Source: Pyxicephalus adspersus
Taxonomy: Eukaryota; Chordata; Amphibia; Anura; Pyxicephalidae
DNA length: 64,000 nucleotides
Reading direction: 5' to 3'
Assembly: GCF_032062135.1 (NCBI RefSeq)
Contig: NC_092858.1
Location: 129,974,256 to 130,038,255 of the forward strand
The notes below the pieces were generated by a model, which was not told where the DNA came from, did not search any database, and worked only from the letters and a program-made list of their open reading frames with translations. Positions 23,954-35,124 of this stretch are shown here, in pieces. Both the position numbers and the translations under genes were made by a program. Positions within the stretch are counted from its first letter, which is position 1. Every line of letters starts with the position of its first letter.

Positions 23954-24237
23954 CAGGGGTCGGCAAACTCCCTCCCGCCGGAGCTCCGGAGCCGCCTCCT
24001 CCCTGTCCCTCCCCTATTTACCGTGGCCGGCGTTGATACTTCCGCCGCTGCGGTAAATAGCGAACGCTCCCTGAAGGTAAATCCCTCTCCTCCGCAATGC
24101 ATAGGGAGAAGAGGGATTTATCTTCAGGGGGCATTCCCTGGTGGGGGCGGAGCCATTAGGACAGGATTTAGAGTCCAGCCTGTGCTCCAGCGAACCCTAT
24201 AAATGGTCTAGTGGCCATAAAAGTTTGCCGACCCCTG
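23954..24237. mobile_element. Non-autonomous hAT element, family C, perfect ends
   Basis: A 284-bp element with perfect 16-bp inverted ends, CAGGGGTCGGCAAACT at 23954-23969 and its reverse complement at 24222-24237. It is flanked by a perfect 8-bp target duplication ACTTAAGG (23946-23953 and 24238-24245). Interior GC content is high, with CCGGAGCTCCGG-like palindromes and a CCCTCTCCTCCGC region. No transposase is encoded. End and target-site features are textbook hAT. The perfect ends make it look younger than its neighbours. Confidence 0.92.
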
Positions 24238-24245
24238 ACTTAAGG

Positions 24246-26030
24246 TAAGTACAGTATTACAAAAATTCATGGAATACATTATGATCATCTCACTGTCCCC
24301 TGCCTGGGACAAGACAATAAGAAAGCAGCAAAAGACTGATAATTCCATCTTTCTCCATTCTCCCTCTGTCAGCATATCTGTTGTCAGAGATAGCAGCCAA
24401 CCAGACTGGCCCACATTTGTAAATCTCCCAGCAGAGTTTTACCTGCTACCTTCTATGCCTTCCTCTTCTGAGGTTCCCAGTGTAACTTCTCTCCATTTCT
24501 GCAGCTGCATCAAGTTCATGATACCCCTGTATCTTAACTTGCTTTGCTTGCATTCAGCCCTTGTTACATCCTAGCATGTTATTGGGATATAATTTGCTCA
24601 TTAAGTCCTGGTCTGTTCTCCGGTACACATTTCCTTGGTGTCACACCTAGTTCCAATTATCCTCAAATCCTGCTGCTCTTGTGTATCACCAACAACTATT
24701 CTTAATGTGAGCCTCAAATATACAGAAGTTACTTTTTCATCTTTATTTTCATGTAAAATACATTTCCTTCTAAAACCTTTTTACATAGCTGGCATGCAGA
24801 AGAATATTGCTGTAATTATGGTTTATATAAAATGATTTATCAGGAAATGAGCTCAGCTGGGCCTAAACTTGTCACAGCTGTCCTACTAGCAATAGTCATT
24901 CAGTAGCTAAACCAGCCAACAAGCAGTTGGTAAAACAGATTTGGCTACACACTTGCAGCACCTCTCCAGCAGCTTTTAGCCTTGTCCTCTATACAACAAA
25001 TACTTTCAGCCAAAACAGTTAAATGTATTGTGCTAAACATGCACTTCATTATCGTAGTACATAGTAGAAGCCTTCCTATGCAGGTACAGCAAGGACAGGG
25101 ATCATTACTGGAATCAATCATATAATAGCTTAAGGTAAACCCATACTGGATATTATCTACGCTGCCATTGCTGAAATAATTTTAAAGAATGACTTCAGTA
25201 GTGTCAGCATGCAGATAAATTAGCTGAACATCTGATCTGCATACTCATTCAGATGTATTTAAATTATTCCGAATGTATTAAAGGCTGAGGATCAGAACAC
25301 AATCCAGGCAAATGTGTATTATAGAACCAGGTCAACCACAGATTACACAAACCTATAGTACAAGTCCACTTTAAAGTGCCAAAGGTTATCATATGTTATA
25401 CACTCTTGTCTAGATTATACACATATTTAATGATTGTTCATCTTCATAACCCTTCCTGTGCATGAAATAGGTTTCAATTGCAGGTTGATTTCTGCTTTAA
25501 CAATACCTTCAATAAACTTCCATAAAATAGAGTCACTGACCTGAAAAAGACTGGAGCAAATAAAGTTGGTGTGAAGTCAAACCTTCTGATTTCCATTTCT
25601 TTTCTACATCAGTAACTCATAAGTATTAAGGGCTTATATCAATCTATGTGGTGTATTAATGCAGAATGGCCCAGCATTTGTATTTGGGCTTTAAATTTCA
25701 ACTAAGACTATAAAATTACACATATCAGAGAAGCCATGGATACAGCTTTTAGCTTCAATTTATTAAATGACTCTATTTTGCTCGCTATAGAAGTTGGACA
25801 GTTTTATCTACATAAAGGCAGATCCCAAATAGGTGTGCTATAGGAGTGCAGGTTTTAAAGTACAGTTAGGGGATAAGGGACAACTGTACTTAGTGTGAAA
25901 GGTAAATTTTTAAATCAATAAATGTGCCTCTAAAGCCAAAATCTATTCTTACAAATAAGAAATTACTAAATATATGTTAATTTCTTCCGTGTAATTAACA
26001 GTTGATAGTTCTACACTCAATTTCTTTTTA
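24246..26030. other. No gene recognised
   Basis: AT-rich. The open frames 24269-24574 and 24208-24414 overlap on opposite strands and have no known motif. No repeat was recognised. Confidence 0.45.
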
Positions 26031-26150
26031 CACAGTGGGTTTGATTTACCAAAGTGTAAAGAAAGGCAAATGAACACTTAAAAGCTGACGCAACTGCACT
26101 TCACAACACTCTCCTGTGCTTCACACTTTAGTAAATCAGACCCCATGTGT
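26031..26150. repeat. MITE with TTGATTTACYAAAGTGTRAAG ends
   Basis: The left tip CAGTGGGTTTGATTTACC is followed by AAAGTGTAAAG. The right end is its imperfect reverse complement, CTTCACACTTTAGTAAATCA then GACCCCATGTG. The element is about 120 bp and non-coding. The tips resemble those of the 22507 and 43618 elements. Confidence 0.65.
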
Positions 26151-26504
26151 GAGGTTGTGACAGGTGGGCTAATGCTGATTGTGTAAATTCTGCTAACCAC
26201 ACAGCATGTTTTATGAATATAGCTGGCAGTTTTACAGAGAATATAATATTTAGCTGTAAAATGTGTTTATATAGTTTAAATTTCACCAAAATGTGCCTGG
26301 TTATCGAATTCTTCATGCTTTTAATAATTTCCTGTTTTAAGAGGGAACACATTTGAAAAGTTACTTGCTGCTTACTGTCTGTATCCATGACTTCAACCCG
26401 TATTACAATAGGTGCAAACCTCAGAAGCTGACTGATTTTATTCCATATAGACATGCAAGTGATAGTACAAGACAAAGAAAAAATCTAATAGGCATTTTGA
26501 ATTA
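26151..26504. other. No gene recognised
   Basis: AT-rich sequence. The minus-strand frame 26128-26475 (115 codons) begins inside the MITE's complement and shows no recognised motif. Confidence 0.45.
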
Positions 26505-27590
26505 GCAAAAGTCAACTGCGATGGATGACGAAAAGGCATTTGAGCCTCTCAGTTGGCTATTCATGTTTGCCACCCTTGAATGTTTTGGGAAGTCTCATCC
26601 CTTCCTCCATGTGATACATTCTCTTTAAACTTCCCCCTCTGCATCAATTAAACTTCCTTATGCTACTTCTCTCACCTTTTCAATTAGCAATGGAACCCGA
26701 CAGGGATGTACTCTCTCTACCACTCTTTTTGCACTCTCTATAGAACTCTTGGCAGCTTCAATTCACTCCAACCTTGACATCAAGGGAGTGACACTGAGGG
26801 GGTCTCCATTCAACCTCTGGAAGGAACTGCAGTCCTACAGTTTCAGACTACAAAGTTAATTTGAAAAAAACAAAGGCTCTTGAATTAAAAATATATCTTC
26901 CCCTTCACTTCTTTCCTCCCTTCAATCTGCTTATTCCTTTACCTAGAAAGAAAACTCCATTAAATATCTAGGGGTTCAGATTACTTTACTTATGACCTGT
27001 TGTACTCCAAAAACTCCCCCCCCCCTTGCTTAAAGAATTCCATAGCCATTTGAACAAATGTAAATCTCATCCTTTATCTCTTCTGGGGAGGATCACCTCG
27101 GTAAAAATAATGCTCCTTTCAAAATTACTTACTGTAATTAAAATACAGTCCCCAACAGAATTATCAAAAAACCAGATGGAATTTGTAGACTTCATCTGGG
27201 CTTACAAGCATCATAGACTGGCAAGAGACCTGACGTGTACTCAGAAAGACATGGGTGGTATGGGAGTCCCTGATTTATACAAATATTACTTAGCAGCATG
27301 TTTAAGGTGTCCGCCATTTTGGTCCTCTCTAGATTCTACAAGTGTCTGGAGGAAATTCAAAGAAATCTTGATGTCTCTCAGAGTAGAGTACAAACAAGAC
27401 ATACTCTGGTATGCACTGTTGGTAGAGGCTCCCTTGAAAATATTTACCCTATTTTCTCTTTCAACATTGTAATCAAGAAATTATTAAGGGAGGACCAATC
27501 TCCCCAGCAGAGTTACTGAAAAAAAGATAACTTATTTACGTGAGTGTAAACTGATATATTTTGACTTGAAATGCCAATAAAACAAAAAAG
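26505..27590 (+). pseudogene. L1-like LINE, 5'-truncated and decayed
   Basis: Plus-strand pieces match the L1 reverse transcriptase. DDEKAFEPLSW is read near 26524, followed by SPSASIKLPYA. SNGTRQGCTLSTTLFALSIE near 26685-26745 is the motif with the conserved RQG. NLDIKGVTLRG ends the block near 26800. Immediately after come LWKELQSYS, then IKYLGVQIT. The stretch that should hold the catalytic FADD motif between these is missing. From 27026 the thumb region is open (LSLLGRITSVKIMLLSKLL, FVDFIWAYKHHRLARDL, KDMGGMGVPDLYKYYLAACL). Stops and frameshifts occur elsewhere. A short AATAAAACAAAAAAG-like end near 27574-27590 fits an L1 A-rich tail. The endonuclease domain and ORF1 are absent. Confidence 0.85.
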
Positions 27591-27613
27591 AATTGTGGTT
27601 TATACTTGGATTA

Positions 27614-27719
27614 GGCCACTGGATGGAGCTGTGTCCTCATGTAAAGTGTATAACAAACTCTTAAAAATTTAGTTTGTTACACACTTTACGGGAGGACACA
27701 GTGTCATCTACTGGTGGCC
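27614..27719. repeat. Compact palindromic MITE
   Basis: A 106-bp element that is almost entirely one inverted repeat. GGCCACTGGATGGAGCTGTG on the left mirrors CAGTGTCATCTACTGGTGGCC on the right. The arms run about 50 bp each through GTGTCCTC and GTAAAGTGTATAACAAACT to a short AT centre. It lies just behind the L1 3' end. Target duplication is not resolvable. Confidence 0.8.
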
Positions 27720-30687
27720 AACAGTATTGAAAAAAAGATAATTTAGGTGCAAGTGACCCATTATAACCAACTCAAAAGTACAAAACACTTTACCTGCAAA
27801 AAGTCTTCTTTCATATTGCCATTTGCCATGAGTATCTCCTTGTCGTCGTGATTGGGAAGACTAGGTCAGACATGACAGAATATGGCTGTTAATAATTTCC
27901 TCTTCCTGAGAGATTTCAAAACTGCTAATTAGTACAATGTGTACTGTTTCTGCAAGTTATTAGTGTGTAGACAATCACATGTCAGCAATTAGTCCATATG
28001 AGTGACCTTTGCAGCTTCAGAACACCTCATAATTACCCAAGGCCTCCTGCGACGCAGATACACAGTGGCAGCCATTTACTTTTTGAAGACTACAGATAAC
28101 AATATAAATGTTTCTCTTCTAGGTAGTTTTTTTTTCTCTTGTTATGGCTTTATTTACTTTAACAAAAATATATATCAATGATATGTTCTACCAATAACCC
28201 AATTTCCCCTTTATTAAAGTTCTATGTCTATCTGGCCCAAACCTCCTTCACATCCATCTTTATTGCTAATCTGCACTTCCAGAGCCTTAGTGTACTGTCT
28301 GTCTATAGCAGCCATAGAGTATGCAAATCTGCAAGATGAAATTTTAAAATAAAATAAGTGAAACATCCAAACAACTCTCAATAATCAGTTTTAATTATAC
28401 ATGCCACTTTTTTGCACTTAAAATTTTGATTACATTGTATTCAGTGCACCAAGCACTTTCCTGGATAAGTAGAAGCAATTTTAAAAGCATACAAGAGCTC
28501 TGTTATTATTATTATTACATATAATCAGGGAATTTAAAACAGGAAAGTGGAATTAAACCGGAAAAAAATAAATGCGTTTTTGTGCTTAGTATTACTTTAT
28601 TCAAAAACTAACGTGACCTCTGGGCAGTTAAAATATAAAATTTCCACTTTCAGCAGTATTCAGGGCAGATGGCCCATGTAATGACTCCCCCTAAGTGACC
28701 CTGCTTCTTTTTTATATTTTCTAATTCATAGTGCAGGTAGTATTAGCTCATCACATGATGGCTGCCTACAGACCAATTTACTTATTCCTCCTAAAATACT
28801 GTGCTAGGATATAGATGAACCTAATTTTTCTGCTTTATTATTATTGCAAATGTGATGAAATCATTTCTAAAACTTAGAAATTACTTTTAGAGAAAGTTTC
28901 ATGGAGCTGGACATTCGGCAGATCTGGATTGTATCAGCCAGGGGTGCTTACCAGGTTCCAGATAACAACAGCTAATGATGCACTGGTGTGTAATTTATTA
29001 CTTAAATGTAATAAAATACATATTACTGTACAGTAGTTTAAACACTTTATTGTTAGAAAACAATTTCCCAATGCTAATCTGACCTATGCTCCATTTACAA
29101 CAGTTCGTGTGTGCAAGGACAAGTATTCATTCTTTATTTAATAATTTATTGTTTGGATCAATGTTGCTTTAGAATTGCAGTCTATTGAAAAAACCTAATT
29201 CTTTACACACATACCAGTCTTGCTGTTTCCACATTTTGAAAATTGAATTTGGATCCACTGGAAGCAATTTAATTAAAACACATATGAACAAATTGCCCAT
29301 CATTTCTCTGCGTTGTCTAAATGTTAAGTAATCATGGAGAAAACATGGACTGTGTATAAGATCATTGAACCTAAAGTAATTCAGTTTGTGATATAGAACA
29401 GCTAAAATTGAATCAACTCTCCTTGAAAATACACATATTGCATTGCAATTTAATGAAGGGTGGGACTTAATTTGTACACCAGGCTTCCTGTAATTATAAT
29501 AGTTGAATTACATTGTAAAAAAATAAAAGATACTAGGACTGCAAATTTATCATGGAGTTTATTACAATTTTTCAAACCTGAACTGATTTAGTAATAACTC
29601 CTGAGTAGCATCGTTTCAAGGGGGATGAATTGACACATACGTAACAAAAAGTTTATTTAAGGACAAGTTTAAAAATAAATTACCATTACTGTGTGAACTG
29701 TCAGTGCTATTTTAATACATGATAATCAAATTATTAACATGCTTATCCTGCCAGGAATTATGTCAGCTGATAACTTCCTGCTTTGAAATCAGAAGCTTTG
29801 CTAGAATGCGCCTTAGTTTAGTTCTACTGGCCATTTTTGGAGCAGGAAGAATTCTGGTGGTTTGTTCTGATTTCTAGGGAACTACAACAGCACAATGTAC
29901 CAACATAGCATGAAAAGAACATGAAATGTCTGGGGAACGTTGAGCTAATGAAAAAAATGGCAAATGTGTGCAGGGGCTTGGAGGGCAAGATGGGAAAATT
30001 CCTGGAACAAAAAGTGTTGTTTACCTGCAGGAACACCAGATTAATTAATGAAACAGTTGTGGTGACCCCTGTAAGTTTTTTTTCTGGGTCTTCCAAAGCA
30101 AGTGGTTTTTCCCTCTTTGGCTACATACATATGCTAGACGATTGTCACCTACTACGATCAATTGTGATCATGTCACGGAAAAATCCAGCGGTCCCCCGAC
30201 ATAATGCATCATTCTGTCCTGATGTATCATTGAATGACTAAGCTGGGGTGACCACTGTATTTTTCTTTGGTGGAGGACACAGTGCAGTGCCATCCACCCT
30301 GCCATCCACCCCCCTCCCATCTCCATAGAACTTAACAATGCTGTGTGAAATTTGTTCCACTGTCACTATAAATTATGAAATCACTAAAAGATTATTGTCA
30401 TCATCAGAAATTTAGCGTGTGAACATAGCCTTAGCCATTTGCACTTTTAGAGATGCTTGGGTTTATTTACTAAAGAAATTCAGACTAACCTAATGAAGAT
30501 GGTGAAAATTCACTTTGCAAAAAATAAGAATCATTAGAATAATAATAATGAAAAAATCAGAACTCCAAATCTTCATAAATATTCAAGGGCAGTCACCGGT
30601 AAAATGCTGAAATTATTGGATCAGAATGGCAGCCAGGGAACTAGTATTTTCAGAATAGGAGTTAGACTATGGCAGCATTTAAATGTA
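27720..30687. other. No gene recognised
   Basis: Long AT-rich stretch. Small ATT runs lie at 28504-28515. The open frame 29921-30241 (106 codons) has no recognised motif. GGAGGACACAGTG at 30272 matches part of the 27614 MITE arm but without further homology. TGCCATCCACCC is repeated in a short C-rich patch near 30288-30315. Confidence 0.45.
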
Positions 30688-30699
30688 TTTATTATTAAT

Positions 30700-30734
<35 letters not shown>

Positions 30735-30893
30735 TAAAAAACAGTATTTATATAGCACCAACATATTACGCAGCGCTGTACATTAAATAGGGGTTGCAAA
30801 TGACAGACAGATTCAGACAGTGACACAGAAGGTAGTGAAGTCCCAGCCCAGAGCTTACAATCTAAGAGGTGGAGGAAGCAGCAGACACTAGGG
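30688..30893 (-). repeat. L2/CR1-like LINE 3' end with (AAT)n tail
   Basis: Same 3' terminal sequence as the copy at 8870: TTTATATAGCACCAACATAT, GCAGCGCTGTACATTAAATA, GGGGTTGCAAATGACAGAC. The element's tail is the AAT/ATT microsatellite at 30688-30740. No coding part remains. Confidence 0.8.
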
Positions 30894-32436
30894 CAAGTTT
30901 CTGTTCTGCAATTAGCTAATATCTTTTTGGCCAACATATTTTATCCTTAATCCTGAGGAGTGTTGGGGGACTTAATATTGTACCTCCCATTGTTCATCAA
31001 TAGACAAATTATTACATGTTTATATCTCATGCAAAGTAGTCTTAATGTATATTTCCACTGGAACCTATTATGGATGATTAATTGACTGATGACATCTGAA
31101 AGGAATCATATGAATGACACTTAGCTGGCGTACATGAAGTGTAGACATATAAGCCATTAGAGAAGTAGTTTCTAAGAATCCCCAGGTGATGCTTTTACCA
31201 TCAAACATCACTTTATAAGAATTTCTATTTCCTTTTTTATGTACAGCAAACCTGTCCGTAGACATACATGTCACAGACATATGATGATTGTATGCCATTA
31301 ATTATAAAAGAATAAAAATAAATGCTGTAGTTAGGCGTGTCATGTGGGTCATTCTTCTCTTCCAATCACTCCTTGTTGATGTCACTTTTCAATAAATGCC
31401 ATCTGCCTGGTAACTGTTGTTTCCACTTCTAAGATATATGTTATTGTTATGTATCACTATAGTAACATCACATTTACTCCCATGCTATAAAATGGTGTAC
31501 ATTGTATTTCTCTTTCAAATGGAACTCCTACAAGCTTAATTCCTCTTCCTATTGCCCATTAAACATGCTTTTTATGAAGATGAAAGTGTATGTGCATGCT
31601 TTCACTGAAATTAGGCATCAAATCCGTCCTACAGAAAGCTGTCTGAGATCTGCCTGATAAGGTAAGGATCATCTTATAGCTACGGGCCCTCCAGGACGTG
31701 ACACTCCCCGCGGTACAACATACTGAGCTTCTGAACGCCTCGTCTTCTTCTGATTTTAATCACATGGACTTAGGGCATTCTTGGAAATGGTTTGCCTAAA
31801 GCTGAACCCAAAGCATTGTGGGATTTTTTTTACAAGGCAAAGGTTTTGCATTTTGATCTCTTTAGTTTGGAGGTTTACACAGTTTAGTTATCTAAATTTG
31901 CCACCCACCCTTCTGCTTTTACCGTTTATCTATATAGCAAGGTCACCATCATGACTCCAGATGGCCATGCTGGCCTTGCACCAGTCAAGGATGCACAACT
32001 AGGTAAAAGAATTGATGTCTCCCTGATGATCTCCCTGATTGAATGTTTATATCCATGACTAGCCCAATTCAGGACCACGCCATATTTTCTCGCTCTGATT
32101 GGTCAATGTAAATTAGTGGGGAGCGCTCCTAACAGACAGAAGCCAATGTGAGTGCTCCCCAAAGCCTACAATACCAACCAGCAGAGCCAACAGAACAGTG
32201 TTGTAAGAGAGCGCCCCCTGCTGTTTTGCATTAACCCAGCAGTTCAATTACATTAGAGAAGTGAAGTGGGCTCCAGGCACAGCAACTCTTGGAACAGAGA
32301 ATGACGGCATTTACCGAGCTGATTTAATATCAGCTAGACATATGCAGGATATATGCATGCTGTTGATTCTTTTCTTCATGGAAATACCTTTCCAGGTGTA
32401 ATCCTCCTAACATCAACATTCTAGCCTCTAAAAGTA
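30894..32436. other. No gene recognised
   Basis: AT-rich. At 32119-32157 a loose inverted pair (GTGGGGAGCGCTC and GAGTGCTCCCC) surrounds an 18-20-base spacer; it may be a remnant of a palindromic element. Nothing else could be supported. Confidence 0.45.
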
Positions 32437-32472
32437 TCCCTGAAGAAGCCAATAAGTGACATGTGTTGGGAT
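32437..32472 (+). ncRNA. Hammerhead-like motif, decayed copy 2
   Basis: CTGAAGA at 32440-32446 fits the CUGANGA core. The second core is GACAT instead of GAAAC, followed by GTGTT and then GGG, which pairs with the CC (and a T by wobble) before the first core as a short stem I. The substitution in the second core would abolish cleavage. The downstream GGGATTAGAGAC is also found, nearly identical, after the copy at 41677. Confidence 0.4.
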
Positions 32473-33756
32473 TAGAGACGTTTCATTTTTTTTGTTTGGA
32501 ACATTGGGAATCCGCTGTTTAGTTAACAGTCATACATTCTATAATTTTGAAATAGGATGTGACCTATTACTCAAAGAAATAGTGTAAATAGTACTTACTT
32601 GTATGTATGCTTGCATTACCTTATCTAATATGTTTGTGAGTTTTAATACAAATCAATTTGACAAATCAAAAGCCCCAGCTTACTTCTTTTTCTTCTCTTC
32701 TCTTTGTTACTTTGCATTTACATTAATTAAAGTGTGGTCAGCATTAATATATCTCTCAAAGGCAGGAGTTTGTTGCTTTTATAGTATTTTTCTTATATTT
32801 TGGAAGTGAAGCAACACTGGACAAAGAACGAGCATTCTCAATTAATTATATTTTGATAAAACATTTTATAGAAATGATGTAGTTTTCAACAAATTATTTT
32901 TACATTAAATGTCTTACGAATGTGTATGGCACTATTAGGTTTGCCACCTTTTCTGAAAATGAATCCTAGCGTTATCTTGGCAAATACATAGTTTACATGC
33001 TTATAGTAGAGATTATTTTCCTGAAACAGATTTATTTATTTATTTATCTGTTTCTAAGATATACTGAGCCCTACCCAACACCACAGTCAGATTGGTAGCA
33101 TAGAAGGTGATAATGGCAATATCTGCACAATGAGCGTTGGCCTAACTATGTATAATCCCCACTAGAATTAAATGTGACATGGTGACAATGCAAGAGAACA
33201 GAAGAATGAACATTTCCTTTTAATTGGGGAGTAACAAGCATTTTGTTGCTGAGTGTAAGCCTTATAAAAGAATAATTCATGCTGCAGATGATATGCACTT
33301 GTATGCATTGGACCATCGTCACTCATACATATAAGACCCCTAGTGGACATCATGTGTAACCACTGATACTGCTGTATTACATCAGAGATTACTCCAACAT
33401 CCTTCAACACACTTCAGTAGTAACAAGATAAAGTTGTAGGTTTTAGTGCAACCTGATACGTTCCTTTCTTCAAGACTTACAGAAATATAGTATAAGGGTA
33501 ATGGTGCTTAAGTTCAGGCGTTATTTGACCGATCTTCATATGTCAAGCTGAATTCCAGATGTGAACTTAAATAAGCCAAAATTAACAGCTGTAAGAGTTA
33601 CAAATATGAAAAATTGATGTGAAATGAAAAGCTGTGACTACAAGCTTGAAAGTCTCTCTTCCTTACCATATCCATATGTTTTCTCAGGTTTCTAAATTTA
33701 TAGCAAATGCTCTTGCAAGACAACTGCTTGCACATTTATAAAACCCATTTATCTTG
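32473..33756. other. No gene recognised
   Basis: AT-rich, with an ATTT run at 33030-33047. Open frames here have no known motif. Confidence 0.45.
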
Positions 33757-33800
33757 ACTTATTGACTGATGAAAAGCTTCATTTTCATCAGTCAATAAGT
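33757..33800. repeat. Perfect 19-bp hairpin
   Basis: Arms 33757-33775 and 33782-33800 are exact reverse complements (ACTTATTGACTGATGAAAA on the left) around the loop GCTTCA. The stem is shorter than in microRNA precursors. It may be the inner part of a small MITE; no boundaries were found. Confidence 0.85.
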
Positions 33801-34635
33801 AAATATATATTAAATCATGTAAAATCTTAACCATTCCAAGAATGTGATTCCAAAAAAAGCTTTCAATTTGTAGAGTCCAGCTAAAGGCTCTCAGCAGATA
33901 AAAGTTATGAGTAATTGCTGAGTGAGGAGTCATGTTTTATAGGCACTTTATCAGCTTGTCAGTCAGTGCAAAGAATTCCAAAGGTAACACATATGACATA
34001 CAGCTTCATGTTCTACAATACCCCAAGTCTGATAATAACTCCAAACCACACAATAGACTTCTGTGTTGCAAAGCTGTCGCTGCCACCATGCACTCCTATC
34101 ACCAGCTGTATTGATTGATGTGTCCTATCTAAAAACACTCTCAAATGTCAGGCGTGCTGATGTGGTTTTACCACTTTTGTTCATTAAGAAAGAACAGATA
34201 ACTATTTAAGGGGATATTCAAGTTAAACATGCTCTTAAAATTTCTAATTGGGACATCTATTGCCTGGTTGACTCTCATTTTCATCGTCACTTTCATCTTC
34301 TGCAAATTACTTCCCACATTAGTTATATCCCAGGGTTGCCATTATACTTTGCTTCTGAATAACTCCAAATTTCAAGGGTGGCTAAAAGCATGGCTCTATG
34401 TTTTATATTTCCAGAATATGGTGAAACCATTTGGCTTTTGTTTTAAAATATCTGGCACAGTGGCCTTGCAGCACTTGAGTTCCGCGTCTGAAACTTGTTA
34501 GTATGTTCTGTCCATGTCTACATGAGTAACCTTTTATGTTCCAAAAACTTGCTAACTGGTGTCCAACCAAAGACTATGTTAGGGATACCAGATTGGCTGC
34601 CCCTTTGAGGCATAGTAAATGACATGACTATGGAT
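33801..34635. other. No gene recognised
   Basis: AT-rich sequence. The 90-codon frame 34229-34501 is hydrophobic at its start, which in AT-rich DNA is common by chance. No domain recognised. Confidence 0.45.
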
Positions 34636-34690
34636 TCTGTACAACACTCTATAATATGTTGGTGCTGTATAAATGCAAGTTAGTAATAAA
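34636..34690 (+). repeat. L2/CR1-like LINE 3' tip fragment
   Basis: GTACAACACTCTATAATATG followed by TTGGTGCTGTATAAATGCA is a worn plus-strand copy of the 3' terminal sequence carried on the minus strand at 8905 and 30741. Only about 55 bp are left. Confidence 0.55.
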
Positions 34691-34965
34691 ATTGCATGTC
34701 AGATACATTTGCTTGTCCCAGTGCCCACTATAAATGCCTGCAGGTACTGGCTTTGTTTGTGGCTAGAAATTCTAATTCTTAGGTTCTGGGATCCAATATC
34801 AAGCTCACCTAAAAACACGATTAGCTCCTGGTTTTCCAAGCCTGCTCTGTGGCATTATATATATATATAACTATAGTGCTTTTCATATGGGAAAATTCTA
34901 TGACATCAGCAACATTGAGATGTTACATGTATACTGGACAGATCTCAGTCCTGCTCTATTTACAG

Positions 34966-35124
34966 CAAAAGATCTTGTAAATCTGCCCACAGAAGCTTTC
35001 CATAATGCTGACACTATGTTTTTAATATATAAAAAGTTCTACGATGCTGATACCAACCTACATGGCCCCTGCTCTTCAGAGAGAGAAAGTAGGGCTTTGA
35101 GAGGAGATCTCCAAAAAAGCAAGG
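34966..35124 (+). CDS. Possible internal exon, unidentified protein
   Basis: A pyrimidine-containing acceptor (GTCCTGCTCTATTTACAG) ends at 34965. A consensus donor (GTAAGT) starts at 35125, directly after GCAAGG. The 159 bases between are open in the frame that enters after codon position one and leaves after codon position one, a symmetric exon of 53 codons. Parts of the translation are KDLVNLPTEAFHNADTMF, YDADTNLHGPCSSERES and RGDLQKSK. I recognise no domain. A TA dinucleotide run lies upstream at 34859-34869. An open run of this length can occur by chance, so the good splice sites are the main argument. It is phase-compatible with the candidate at 63770 but not with that at 12861. Confidence 0.3.

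Noticed and set aside
23980..24150. GC-rich block as a CpG-island promoter
   Set aside because: It is wholly contained in a 284-bp hAT element with intact ends.
30272..30296. Second copy of the 27614 palindromic MITE
   Set aside because: Only about 13 bases match, and no opposite arm is present.
33757..33800. microRNA precursor
   Set aside because: A 19-bp stem with a six-base loop is too short and too perfect for a typical animal precursor.
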